This document shows positions 1 to 8,120 of a stretch of 64,000 nt of DNA, piece by piece. The stretch covers positions 2,745,001 to 2,809,000 of the forward strand of contig JACJXX010000001.1 of the NCBI GenBank assembly GCA_020636435.1, read 5' to 3'. Made by a program: the position numbers and the translations under genes. Source of the DNA: Lewinellaceae bacterium. Lineage in GTDB: Bacteria; Bacteroidota; Bacteroidia; Chitinophagales; Saprospiraceae. Each line of letters opens with the position of its first letter. The first letter of the stretch is position 1. The notes under the pieces are model-generated. The model made no database searches. It was not told the DNA's origin and worked only from the letters and a program-made list of their open reading frames with translations.

Positions 1-85
1 CAAGGGGGGGAGGATTACGAATTCCCAAGACAGATTGTTAAAATATAGGAGTTGAGCGGCAACTAAATAAAGAAACACAGAACAA

Positions 86-605
86 ATGAAGAAAGAATTT
101 ACGTTTGGATATTTTCTAAAAGAAAGACATATTGAAGGAGGATTCAAATTACTCAAAAAACAAATAGAACAAAAAAGTCCGTTGTACAATACTCTTGATT
201 TTAGAATTTATAGAGAAGAAAACAAGGTTGGGGATTTTGACCCAAAAGCATTTTATGAAAACTATATTAAGAACGATGTATTTTATTACTTTCAAGATAA
301 ATTTTATGTAGTTGATTTTTTAGGAGTGCAATCAGCCTATAAAAATAGGAATTATCAATTTTTATCATTTGAAGCCTTGATTTTATTTAATTCTATCGGA
401 TTATATATTCAAGAGGTATTAAGTCAATATCAAATTGATTTTGATGCTATTTTAAGCCAGTCAAATGGGCAAGTTTTTTATGGAGGCAGGTTAGATTATG
501 AAAATGCTGAAAAATCCACTATTTTCTATTACGATGACTATCAGAGATTTTTGTCAACTAAAGAAAAATTGACTAAACCAGAAAGTGGTAAAATTAAGTA
601 TGTCC
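86..605 (+). pseudogene. 5' part of AbiA-like reverse transcriptase gene, cut by IS66
   Basis: This is the N-terminal 173 codons of a reverse transcriptase gene. The reading frame runs into the IS66 element at 606 and ends artificially at 664. Removing the element together with one copy of the 8-bp target duplication joins this frame exactly to the fragment starting at 3095, giving one open frame of 2013 nt (670 residues). This part holds the region before the palm, which has no motif I can name. The start at 86 follows an A-rich leader typical of Bacteroidota. The AT-rich composition differs from most of the window and suggests horizontal transfer. Catalytic motifs are all in the 3' part, so this fragment alone should be inactive. 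Confidence 0.8.
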
Positions 606-632
606 GTAAGCCTACCACCAAGGGCATCTTGC
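606..632 (+). repeat. IS66 left terminal inverted repeat
   Basis: Twenty-seven bases that match the right end (3060-3086) perfectly in reverse complement. They directly follow the target duplication GTATGTCC at 598-605. Confidence 0.95.
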
Positions 633-673
633 CCACCATTGCTGAAAAGGCGACCTTTGCCTAAAACGCAGAC

Positions 674-988
674 ATGAAAAAACCATTGACAAGGACGAGC
701 CGTTCGTGGCGGGATGCAGGCTTCTGGGCGGCGTTGCTGGCAGGCCATGAAAAGAGCGGCCAGAGCGTAAAAGAGTATTGTGCTGCTCAGGGCATAAGCG
801 CCGCCTCGTATTATCGGTGGCAAAAGCGGTTGAATGAGGAAAAAGGCGTGGGGTTCAGCCCAATAGAGATAGAAACGAAGCCTTTGGGCGGCATAGTAGT
901 TGAATTGCCAGGCGGGGTGGCCTTGCGCTTTAGCGAGTTGCCGCCGGTGGAGTATTTGCGCAGCCTGAGTTCAAGCTTTGCCCTATGA
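674..988 (+). CDS. tnpA: IS66 accessory protein TnpA
   Basis: A small basic protein of 104 residues and the first gene of the IS66 element. Residues about 25-55 form a helix-turn-helix of the IS66 OrfA/IS3-OrfA type (VKEYCAAQGISAASYYRWQK), probably binding the element ends. Its exact role in IS66 transposition is not settled, but tnpA, tnpB and tnpC are always found together in complete elements. Its stop overlaps the next start (ATGA at 985), which indicates translational coupling to tnpB. Confidence 0.92.
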   Translation: MKKPLTRTSRSWRDAGFWAALLAGHEKSGQSVKEYCAAQGISAASYYRWQKRLNEEKGVGFSPIEIETKPLGGIVVELPGGVALRFSELPPVEYLRSLSSSFAL

Positions 989-1347
989 TGGGCTTTACCT
1001 CAGCGCAGCGCTATTACCTGAGCCGGGAGGCTGCGGACATGAGAAAGAGTTATGACGGCTTAAGCGGGCTGGTCCGCCAGGGCCTGGGCCGCGACCCCTT
1101 GAGCGGAGAAGTATTCATCTTTTTGAACCGGCGCCGGACGATGATCAAGATATTGGTGTGGGACCGTAGCGGTTTTGTAATTTGGAGCAAGCGCTTGGAA
1201 CGAGGCACGTTCGAGTTGCCGCGCAGCACAGAGGCCGGCGCGTCGGTGGCCTTGCGCTGGGAGGAGTTGGTGATGATCCTGGAAGGCGTATCCCTGGGCA
1301 GTATCCAACGGCGCAAGCGCTATAGCAGGGAAAAAGCGGCGGCGTGA
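985..1347 (+). CDS. tnpB: IS66 Orf2 family protein TnpB
   Basis: This 120-residue protein has the hallmark of the IS66 Orf2 family: an N-terminal ADMRKSYDGLSGLV stretch followed by GEVFIFLNRRRTMIKILVWD. It is needed together with TnpA and TnpC for transposition of IS66 elements, but its biochemical role is unknown. It overlaps tnpA by 4 nt. The length is the usual one for the family (about 115-120 residues), so the gene looks intact. Confidence 0.95.
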   Translation: MMGFTSAQRYYLSREAADMRKSYDGLSGLVRQGLGRDPLSGEVFIFLNRRRTMIKILVWDRSGFVIWSKRLERGTFELPRSTEAGASVALRWEELVMILEGVSLGSIQRRKRYSREKAAA

Positions 1348-1507
1348 AAAAAGAGCGGAGTTATCCACCGTTTTTGGGGCAGGGGTGTTGATAAAGGCGT
1401 TTTTTACGCAGCATCGGAAAAAAAACGGGAGAAATCCACACAAAAGGGTGGCGGAGTGTTGGGAAAAAGAGCTTGCAGGGCCGAGGCCAGACAGCTACCT
1501 TTACTGT

Positions 1508-3010
1508 ATGCAAAACGCAGCTACGCCAATGGTTCCGCTGGCCGATTACCAAAAACTGGAATCGGAAATCCAGGACTTGAAACAACGCATCGCGTGGTTC
1601 GAGCGGATGATGTTTGGCCGCAAGAGCGAGCGTTTTGTGCCTGCCGAAGAGATAGAGGGGCAATTGAAATTAGCCTTTGCCCCGGAACAGGCCCAAGAGG
1701 TAGAAGCCACAGTAAAGCAGCTCATAGCGGAGCACGAGCGCAGTGTCCCGCCCAAGAAAGAGAATGCTCACAAAGGCCGGCAGCCTATCCCGCCTCATTT
1801 GCCGCGCGTAACAGAGGTGCTTGAGCCCGAGGAAGATACCAGCGGGATGAAGCGCATCGGCGAGGACATAAGCGAGGTGTTGGAATATGAGCCGGGCAAA
1901 GTATGGGTGCGGCGCACCGTGCGGCCTAAATACGCCCGGATGGAAGCTGAACTGGAGCCAGGCCAAGGACAAATCGTACAAGCGCCTGCCAAAGAGCTGC
2001 CCTTCGGCCGTTCCAAAGCCGGGGTTAGCCTGATCGTGCACATCCTCATAGCCAAATACGTAGAACACTTGCCGCTGCACCGGCTCATTGCCCGGTTTGC
2101 CCGCAGCGGCTTGAAAGTCCCGCCTCCAACGATAGGGAACTGGGTCAAAACCGGGGCCGAGCCGCTAATGATCCTCTATGAAGCCTACCAAAATGCCGTT
2201 TTTGGCTCCTCTTACCTCCAGATGGACGAAACCAGGCTAAAGGTGCTGGAAGACGGGAGAGGCCGGGCGCACCTGGGGTATCTGTGGGCGGTGTTCAGCC
2301 CTATCCATAAACTGCCCTTCTTCTTTTACGAAAAAGGGCGGGATCACCATGGGCCAAAAAAATTCCTGGAACGTTTTGCGGGCGTACTGCAATGCGACGG
2401 CTACAGCGTGTACAAAACCCTGGACAGAAAGCTGGCCAGCATCGCCCTGATGAATTGCATGGCCCATATCCGCCGGGAGTTCTTCGAGGCCCAGGGTACC
2501 GACGCCGAGCGGGCCCAAACGGCCTTGACGATGATCAAGATCCTTTACCTGGTGGAAGAAAAAGCTCGCCTGCAGGGCCTGGACGCCGAACAGCGCCTGG
2601 AGCTTCGGCTCAAAGAATCAAAACCTGCCTTCGATACCCTTGGGCAGTGGCTGCAAACCGAATACGACAAGGTTACTCCTTCCAGCGCCATCGGCAAAGC
2701 TATCCAATACGCCCTCAACCGCTGGAAGAACATGGCCTGGTTTTTGGCCGACGGCAATATTGAGATCGACAACAACCTGGTGGAGAACATTATCCGCCCG
2801 GCGGCTATCGGGCGCAAGAATTACTTATTTGCCGGCAGCCACGAAGCAGCCCAGCGCACGGCGATGTTCTATACCTTCTTCGCCGCCTGCAAACACCACG
2901 GCATTGACCCCGAGAAATGGCTCACAGACGTGCTCAACCGCATCCACGATCACAAGGTCAGCCAACTGCATGAACTCTTCCCGCAGAATTGGAAGCCGGC
3001 AGCGGAATAA
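1508..3010 (+). CDS. tnpC: IS66 transposase TnpC (DDE)
   Basis: This is the IS66 transposase, which cuts and joins the element ends. The start at 1508 gives the usual 500 residues; an upstream GTG at 1385 would add a stretch unlike the family. Residues about 15-45 form a leucine-rich coiled coil ending in the family signature MMFGRKSERF. A zinc-ribbon/HTH-like region follows. The DDE catalytic core has D in QMDETRLKVL, D in LQCDGYSVYK and E in DNNLVENIIRPAAIGRKN, the last being the strongest IS66 signature. No frameshift is visible, so the transposase is probably functional. Confidence 0.95.
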   Translation: MQNAATPMVPLADYQKLESEIQDLKQRIAWFERMMFGRKSERFVPAEEIEGQLKLAFAPEQAQEVEATVKQLIAEHERSVPPKKENAHKGRQPIPPHLPRVTEVLEPEEDTSGMKRIGEDISEVLEYEPGKVWVRRTVRPKYARMEAELEPGQGQIVQAPAKELPFGRSKAGVSLIVHILIAKYVEHLPLHRLIARFARSGLKVPPPTIGNWVKTGAEPLMILYEAYQNAVFGSSYLQMDETRLKVLEDGRGRAHLGYLWAVFSPIHKLPFFFYEKGRDHHGPKKFLERFAGVLQCDGYSVYKTLDRKLASIALMNCMAHIRREFFEAQGTDAERAQTALTMIKILYLVEEKARLQGLDAEQRLELRLKESKPAFDTLGQWLQTEYDKVTPSSAIGKAIQYALNRWKNMAWFLADGNIEIDNNLVENIIRPAAIGRKNYLFAGSHEAAQRTAMFYTFFAACKHHGIDPEKWLTDVLNRIHDHKVSQLHELFPQNWKPAAE

Positions 3011-3059
3011 GCAAGCTGCTGGCTGCAACCGGCAAAGTTAGGGGCTCTTGAGGTCGGGC

Positions 3060-3086
3060 GCAAGATGCCCTTGGTGGTAGGCTTAC
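3060..3086 (-). repeat. IS66 right terminal inverted repeat
   Basis: Reverse complement of 606-632 with no mismatch over 27 bases. It is followed at 3087-3094 by the second copy of the target duplication GTATGTCC. Confidence 0.95.
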
Positions 3087-3094
3087 GTATGTCC

Positions 3095-4587
3095 TAACAG
3101 TTGATATTAAGTCGTTTTTTTATACAATCAACCATAAAATTCTCTTGTCAACTATACAGAGCAATGCCACGAATGTAACAAAAAAAGCACTTAGATATGA
3201 TGAGAATGCAATTGCATCTATTGAATTTTTCTTGAAATATTTAATGAAAGGAAGCCTTGGAATCCCAGTTTCGTCTCAAAATTTAGTATCAAGTTATCTA
3301 AGCTCGATTTACTTTTCCCCATTCGACCAATACTTACATGACAACTACCTTCAAAAGCAAAATATCTCTTATATAAGATATGTAGATGATTTTTATATTA
3401 TCTATGAGATAGACGATACCATTACTCCAAGTCAAGCAAGAAATGATTTATACAACATAGAGAATGATATTTCCGATTTCTTATGTAATGAATTAAGCTT
3501 AAGTGTAAGTAGTGCCAAATCTAGTAGAACTATAATTGATGATTTAGATAGTTATTTTGATTTTCTTGCGGTTTCTCACTCTACAAGCCCAAATGAAGTA
3601 GAATTTGTTGAAGTTCAAATTAAAGATATTGCCCAAGAGAAAAGTATAAAAGGAAAAGATGCTCCGGAAATTTTTGAAGAGTCTATTGAAATAATCGAAG
3701 AAATAAAAAGTCAGTTAAATGATTTTCAAAAAATAGAAATTGACAAAAAAGACTCAAACTACTTAAACAATATATTAATACACCCTCAAGTTTTAAATTA
3801 TTCAAAGGGGCAGAAAGCGCTGGATAAATTGAAAGATAAAGAACTTTTCCTAACCTATAATTCGTTTGATTATTTATTGGTTAAGCTAAAAGTCTTCTTA
3901 CATTTATTAACAATGCAAAAGGATTCTCGTGTATACTTTCATGACCTGATGAAGACAGAATGTTCAAATAGCAAAAACATCAATCAAAAGTTAATGCTAA
4001 TTGAGCGATTTATTTTACAATTAGAATTTTTGCTATATAAAGACCCAAACGCCAAGGTAGTCTCTCAGGCAGATATTGACTGTTTTAAGTCTGACTATAA
4101 GACTATTCTTTCACAATTTGTTAGAGAAAAGCCAAATAATTTATATGCGAAATTAGTTCATAAAATGTTGAACGGTAATTCTTTACTAAGTGATTTTAAG
4201 TCGATTTATCGTTTTCGTTTTCTTAATAAGGAAGAAAATATAGCATTGATGCAACAAATAAAACAAAGACATTTAAATGAAAGGCTTGGTTTCTTTAATG
4301 TTGCATTTAATCACTTACTTAATGAATTTCAAAATGTTGTTGAAGCAGCATATTTTGAGCGGAAAGAGCAAAATTCATTGGCTATTAGAGATAAATTAAA
4401 TAGTGAAGGGTTTAAAGTAAAAGATGTCCTTTTTGTGAGTGATTTTTTCAAACGAAGAAATCAAAATTCAATATCTCATACCAACTATCCAGAGTTAGGG
4501 TTTTGGGGTGTTTCAGAAAAAGAGTATTATGACTACAAAGCCAAAATTATCCCTTTAATTAAAAAAATTATCAAAAAAGTAAAATAA
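3095..4587 (+). pseudogene. 3' part of AbiA-like reverse transcriptase with HEPN-like C-terminus
   Basis: This is the catalytic part of the gene split by IS66. Palm motif A is LTVDIKSFFYTINH (3095-3136), motif B-like is GIPVSSQNLVSSYLSSIYF, and the catalytic box YVDDF is at 3379-3393. These show a non-mobile bacterial reverse transcriptase. The long alpha-helical C-terminal half contains RNQNSISH, an R-X6-H motif typical of HEPN domains. Palm plus C-terminal HEPN is the layout of AbiA, an abortive-infection reverse transcriptase that stops phage growth. The AbiA call is by architecture only. As it stands the gene lacks its own start because of the insertion, but excision would restore it exactly. 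Confidence 0.8.
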
Positions 4588-4738
4588 GGTAGCAGCGAAC
4601 AATAAAACGCCATAGCGACGGCCATAGCATTGGCGCTATGTTGAACTAAGCCGGCGAATATCGAGTTATGGGTATTTAAGAGCTTGTTTCTTAAGGGTAA
4701 TCCCTGTGTTCTCTGCAAGCAAAAGAAAAAAATAAAAT
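4588..4738. other. Intergenic stretch after the reverse transcriptase
   Basis: No gene is visible. An imperfect hairpin (CATAGCG ... CGCTATG) lies at about 4606-4640, just after the reverse transcriptase stop, and could be a terminator or a cassette-end structure. Confidence 0.3.
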
Positions 4739-5032
4739 ATGCCTGGAATAAGTCTATCTGATTTTTTCAAAGAACAAAGAAAAACGAAGTGTTTCAGAAA
4801 TTAAATCTGAAATCCTTAATGAGTATTTTAATGCTTGGGCAGCTATATTACTAAAAGGTCAAAGCTATAAAAAAATTGGTAGTGGGTTAAATCCGTTGAT
4901 CCATCCAGCGGACCTGGAGGTCCGCTCTCCATGTGCGCTGCAATTTCAACGGATTTAACCCACCCCCAAAAAATTAAAAAACCATATGATGAAATGCCCG
5001 AAATTGATTTACAACATAGTAAAGGTAATTAG
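4739..5032 (+). pseudogene. Remnant of a three-Cys-motif partner (TcmP)-like gene
   Basis: The reading starts MPGISLSDFFKEQR and then shifts by one base. The shifted frame continues VSEIKSEILNEYFNAWAAIL and KGQSYKKIG before an inverted-repeat element at 4882-4963. This layout (DFFKE..., then K-E-I-L-x-x-Y-x-x-x-W) resembles the N-terminus of TcmP proteins, which are found near restriction and defence genes. The segment after the element reads KIKKPYDEMPEIDLQHSK to a stop at 5030-5032 and may or may not be the same gene. Most of the expected 300-residue protein is missing, so this is a relic. The family call is from memory of the family and only moderately sure. Confidence 0.4.
4882..4963. repeat. 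Palindromic element, 18-bp inverted repeat ends
   Basis: The ends GTGGGTTAAATCCGTTGA (4882-4899) and its exact reverse complement (4946-4963) enclose a second palindrome, GCGGACCTGGAGGTCCGC (4908-4925). The same inner palindrome occurs twice at 51488-51590, each time beside CTCCATG. It is probably a small non-autonomous element or REP-like repeat. Confidence 0.75.
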
Positions 5033-5099
5033 AAAATTTTTTGTGCGCGCGGGCGCATGCACGCGCCTTGGCAGATTTTCCAAATGATGTTTAGTGTTT

Positions 5100-5222
5100 A
5101 AAAAGAAAAAAGCCAGCAGAGAATCGGGTAGACGGGTGACGGTCAGATGACCACCACCGCGCCTCTCACACCACCGGAGATTTGGACCTCGAATCCAGCG
5201 ATTCGCCAAACCGTACAAATGT
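5100..5222 (-). other. Possible group II intron 3'-end remnant
   Basis: Read on the minus strand, this stretch holds CGGTGGTGTGAGAGG, a hairpin-like GGTGGTC...GACCGTCAC, then GTCTACCCGATT. Bacterial group II introns often have a domain V/VI stretch ending ...GGTGGTGTGAGAGG ... CCTACTCGAT just before the 3' splice site. No intron reverse transcriptase is next to it and domain V looks degenerate, so at best it is a scar. The short reading frame across it has no recognisable product. Confidence 0.3.
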
Positions 5223-5411
5223 TCTTTTCACCAGTTGCACCTTGAATAAATTCATTTCGGGGGACTTTTCCCAAAGGACCACACACAAGGCACATGACAA
5301 TCGGGTCTAAGCGGCGGCACGCTGCATGTGCTGGGCGTTGTGCGATATGAAGAAAAAAGTGAAGAATTGGAACTAAAGGATTGGGAATTTGATTCTTTAT
5401 GAAAAAATCAT

Positions 5412-5990
5412 TTGATGGAAGGAAAAATTACAAAGGAAGAATTCGATAGTATAAAGCAAATTTTTCACAATCTCAACTTTGCTTTTGCAGACTACGAATA
5501 CCTTTCAACTTATGGCCTCAATATCATTAAAGCTGCATTTATTGACCAAAATCAGACTTTCTTCCGAAGAATTAAATATTACCTTTTCCATTTTACGATA
5601 ATTGAGTTGAACAAGTTGTTTGACAACTCTGAAGATCATTCCATTAAGAAATTTATCAATCATGAATTGCGAACCCGGAAAGAGGATGATTTGAAGCAAG
5701 AATTGAGCTGGTTAAATGAGCAAATCAAGAGAAAACCTACTAAGGCGATTTTGAAGAGAGTTAATGCCTTAAGAAATAAAGTTTCCGCTCATTTAGATGC
5801 TGACAGAGATCAGATAAAGCAAACTAAAATATTGGTTTCTGAAATTAAAGTTCTAATCAATATTGCACGAAGATTTGTTTCCATTTTCAATGAAATTGTA
5901 GAAGGTAAACAGTATCAAAGCCTTATTACCGAAGATGTTTTAGGTTACAAGTTGCATGAGCAGTATTTTGAAAGTATCATACGAAGATAA
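5412..5990 (+). CDS. HEPN-like (AbiU2-type) hypothetical protein
   Basis: A 192-residue, all-helical, lysine-rich protein. The motif RNKVSAHLD (residues 121-129) fits the R-X4-6-H signature of HEPN domains, with the polar residue after the arginine that is usual in active RNases and the A-H-x-D ending seen in AbiU2-like HEPN proteins. HEPN proteins commonly act as RNases in abortive infection and toxin-antitoxin systems. It stands alone, with no antitoxin beside it, in an AT-rich patch with other defence relics. A second start codon follows directly (ATGATGG), so the start is uncertain by a codon or so. Confidence 0.55.
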   Translation: MMEGKITKEEFDSIKQIFHNLNFAFADYEYLSTYGLNIIKAAFIDQNQTFFRRIKYYLFHFTIIELNKLFDNSEDHSIKKFINHELRTRKEDDLKQELSWLNEQIKRKPTKAILKRVNALRNKVSAHLDADRDQIKQTKILVSEIKVLINIARRFVSIFNEIVEGKQYQSLITEDVLGYKLHEQYFESIIRR

Positions 5991-6009
5991 AACACAATGC
6001 GCCCAATCG

Positions 6010-6032
6010 AGTAGGAAACGGTAAGCCATAAG
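6010..6032 (+). repeat. Short repeat CCAATCGAGT...CGGTAA, copy 1
   Basis: CCAATCGAGTAGGAAACGGTAA lies just after the HEPN-like gene. A close match (CCAATCGAGTGGCAAGCGGTAA) lies at about 7310-7333 after the nucleotidyltransferase relic. Their position after accessory genes suggests a shared cassette boundary, but the hallmark ends of integron attC sites are not clear. Confidence 0.35.
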
Positions 6033-6243
6033 CCCGCCGCAGCCCTCTCCCCGACACGCTTCGCTACAGGGCAGGCACACCACCGAATACCCTGTGTTGC
6101 CGGGTACACACAAATATGTTAAAATTTAAATTTTTAAATTCCTGTTAACCAGTCTTTAGTTTAAAAATTTCAAAGCAACCTCAGATAATTGAACAGTTTC
6201 AACCTAATCTTTGTAAATTAGGTATACAAAAACAAGATCAACT

Positions 6244-6417
6244 ATGAAAAAGGAAAATAGCTTAGTATTGGGCATAGCATTTGGAGTTGCAATTGGAACT
6301 GCCATAGGAGTTGGAACTGATAATTTAGGATTGTGGATTAGTTTAGGAATAGCGATTGGTGCTGGAATCGGGTTTACATTCATGCAAAAGGACGAAAACG
6401 CTGATAAAGGGGATTAG
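6244..6417 (+). CDS. Small glycine-zipper membrane protein
   Basis: A 57-residue protein not previously delimited by length cut-offs. MKKEN is followed by two hydrophobic segments, rich in G-x-x-x-G spacing (GIAFGVAIGTAIGVG and LGIAIGAGIGFTF), and a charged tail KDENADKGD. It looks like a two-helix membrane hairpin. AACTATG with an A-rich leader fits a Bacteroidota start. The function is unknown; small glycine-zipper proteins of this kind sometimes accompany accessory genes. Confidence 0.55.
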   Translation: MKKENSLVLGIAFGVAIGTAIGVGTDNLGLWISLGIAIGAGIGFTFMQKDENADKGD

Positions 6418-6445
6418 GCTACTTGTCTAAGGTCGGACAGAGATA

Positions 6446-6503
6446 GCCTGGGCTGTGTACGATGTACGGGCTCAACAGTGGCCTGGGTTGTGTACGGTGT
6501 ACG
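6446..6503 (+). repeat. Direct repeat with TGTACGGTGTACG core
   Basis: GCCTGGGCTGTGTACGATG (6446-) and GCCTGGGTTGTGTACGGTG (6481-) are near-identical units 35 bp apart. The TGTACGGTGTACG core recurs in reverse complement in the array at 21615-21760. Apart from the small gene at 6244-6417, no gene is visible between 5991 and 6730. Confidence 0.5.
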
Positions 6504-6730
6504 AAGTGCCATTATACGGTCCTACCCTTAAACCTACCCACTGGGCAACCGGAAAATCGGCAGCTATCAACCAGCCATGAAAGGCAGGAGCCGGGCATCT
6601 GCTCGCACGGTGTATATGCGTGCTATTGCCAGCTATTGTAAGAGAAAGGACCTGGGAAAATAAATGGCCAGGCTGGATTCAAAACAAATGTGGTTTGACA
6701 AAGAAAGATAAAAAGACTAGATTTGGAACT

Positions 6731-7271
6731 ATGGGAACAACAAAAGAACAAATACTGTCAAGGATAAAGGAATCTGTGAACGAGATTGAACCACAATCAG
6801 AAATTATTTTATTCGGTTCCAAAGCAAGAGGAGACGATAGAGATGATTCTGACTGGGACTTATTAATATTAGAGTTGATGCGTTAGGAACATTCAGCGGT
6901 TAAAAAGTTACTTTTTGCCCTGCTCTTCGTTCCAAAAGCAGTCAGGTAGCGCCACTATCTTCCCACTTTTGAGCCTCAATCAGGACAAAAATTAATCTTT
7001 TTTCCCACTAAAGCCCCCCAACGCATCAACTCTATTGATACCGTCACAGGTAGATTTAGCCGTGGAACAAAAATTTCGGCATAAATTATTTGAATTGGAA
7101 TTAGAATATGAACAAGCTTTCCCAACGTTTGTATATTCAAAATCAGATTGGGATAACAAACTTAGAATAACTCCACTTTACAAAAATATTGAACGTGAGG
7201 GCATAAGGAATGAAGAGAGAAGAAAAAGATGTAAAACCTCTTTTGGAACCAACTCGAAAATTGATAAATAG
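6731..7271 (+). pseudogene. MNT-type nucleotidyltransferase gene split by a MITE
   Basis: The 5' part (6731-6870) encodes the minimal nucleotidyltransferase core FGSKARGDDRDDSDWDLLIL, with the GS-x(9)-D-x-D metal-binding motif. A 162-bp inverted-repeat element then interrupts it. After the element the frame resumes as IPSQVDLAVEQKF...FPTFVYSKSDW...LYKNIEREGI, the usual C-terminal half. Removing the element and one TATT copy restores a single frame of about 124 residues. Such proteins AMPylate a HEPN partner in MNT-HEPN toxin-antitoxin systems. The normal stop after EGI seems lost, and only a stub of a downstream partner is visible. Confidence 0.75.
6871..7032. mobile_element. MITE-like element with 13-bp inverted repeats
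   Basis: The ends GAGTTGATGCGTT (6872-6884) and AACGCATCAACTC (7020-7032) are exact inverted repeats. TATT at 6867-6870 and 7033-7036 is a likely 4-bp target duplication. The 162-bp insert has no open frame and splits a nucleotidyltransferase gene whose frame is restored when it is removed. Its transposase source is not in this window. Confidence 0.8.
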
Positions 7272-7299
7272 AATTAAGAATGAAATAGAAAAGCGATAG
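7210..7299 (+). pseudogene. Stub of a possible HEPN partner gene
   Basis: A 29-codon frame beginning MKREEKDVKPLLEP overlaps the end of the nucleotidyltransferase relic in another frame. In MNT-HEPN pairs the HEPN gene often starts in this overlapping way with a similar charged start. Only the first residues could remain, so the call is weak. Confidence 0.25.
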
Positions 7300-7349
7300 C
7301 TAAACAGTAGCCAATCGAGTGGCAAGCGGTAACTAAGTTATGGGCCCTA

Positions 7350-7919
7350 TCAGGCTTTCCCGATCAATTTCGCCACCTCCACCTCAATGCCAAAGGGAGG
7401 TATCTCTACTTTTTCGTCCAGTAGATAGATTTGTCGGAGTTTGTACTTCTCCTTGGCGGGCTGAGAATAAGCTTCCAGTTGCAGCTCCGGCAGATTGACG
7501 ATCCAGTAAAACGGAACGCCCGCCTTGGCGTAGAGAGGGGCTTTTACCGTCCTGTCTTTCTCCAGGGTGAAATCAGCGACTTCGATAAGCAAGAAAATAT
7601 CTTCTGGAGTAGGGTGGGCTTTAGAGTAAAAGTCTTCCCTGGTTTTGAGAATAGCCAGATCGGGCTCGGGCTCGGAAAAAGGTGCCAAAGTGATCGGGTT
7701 TTGTACAGCAATAATAGCTGCTCCCTTTAGCAACTCCTGCAACAAATGATTAAGGCGGTTGGTAACGCCACTATGGCTAGGGCCTATGGGACTCATATAG
7801 ATCAGTTCTCCGTTTATTAACTCCACCTTGTTTTCCTCATCCAAAATCCCCGCCGCTATCATAGCGTGATAGTCGTCGCAGGTCAGTAGCTTTTTCTCCA
7901 GTACAAGCGTAGTGCTCAT
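7350..7919 (-). CDS. Uma2 family (DUF820) endonuclease-like protein
   Basis: A 189-residue protein of the Uma2 family, which has a PD-(D/E)XK restriction-endonuclease fold. Family features are LTCDDYHAMI..., the ELINGELIYMSPIGPSH segment, PEPDLAILK with the catalytic aspartate, and FLLIEVADFTLEKDRTVKAPLYAKAGVPFYWIV with the E-V...K catalytic pair. Length and motifs are complete, so the protein should be active. Uma2 genes are highly amplified in cyanobacteria and also occur in Bacteroidota; their biological role is unresolved. It is transcribed convergently with the accessory patch and stands alone. Confidence 0.9.
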   Translation of the reverse strand: MSTTLVLEKKLLTCDDYHAMIAAGILDEENKVELINGELIYMSPIGPSHSGVTNRLNHLLQELLKGAAIIAVQNPITLAPFSEPEPDLAILKTREDFYSKAHPTPEDIFLLIEVADFTLEKDRTVKAPLYAKAGVPFYWIVNLPELQLEAYSQPAKEKYKLRQIYLLDEKVEIPPFGIEVEVAKLIGKA

Positions 7920-8120
7920 GAGCCTGTTTTTTCCAAAAATAGCAAATTTTCAAGTGGCTTCCAAGGTTTGGGCCTCAGCAATATAGCCATGAGCGCACTC
8001 CAATTAACACTGCCTTAAAATACCGGGCAAGACAATAAACACAAAATTAAACTTGCCTTAAACTGTAAGACACTCCCACCCCGTAGTTTTGGGCATTTCC
8101 AATCACCAAATTTCAAATAT

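Larger units (their letters stand above)
606..3086 (+). mobile_element. Complete IS66-family insertion sequence
   Basis: The element is 2481 bp and has perfect 27-bp terminal inverted repeats (606-632 and 3060-3086, ends GTAAGCCTACC.../...GGTAGGCTTAC). It is flanked by 8-bp direct repeats GTATGTCC at 598-605 and 3087-3094, the duplication length known for IS66. It carries the three usual genes tnpA, tnpB and tnpC in order, all on the plus strand and all open. The perfect ends, intact target duplication and open genes indicate a fairly recent insertion. It has disrupted a reverse transcriptase gene. Its GC content is clearly higher than that of the split gene. Confidence 0.97.

Noticed and set aside
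5009..5218. Minus-strand 69-codon frame near the intron-like scar
   Set aside because: No similarity or ribosome site; it crosses an RNA-like palindromic stretch.
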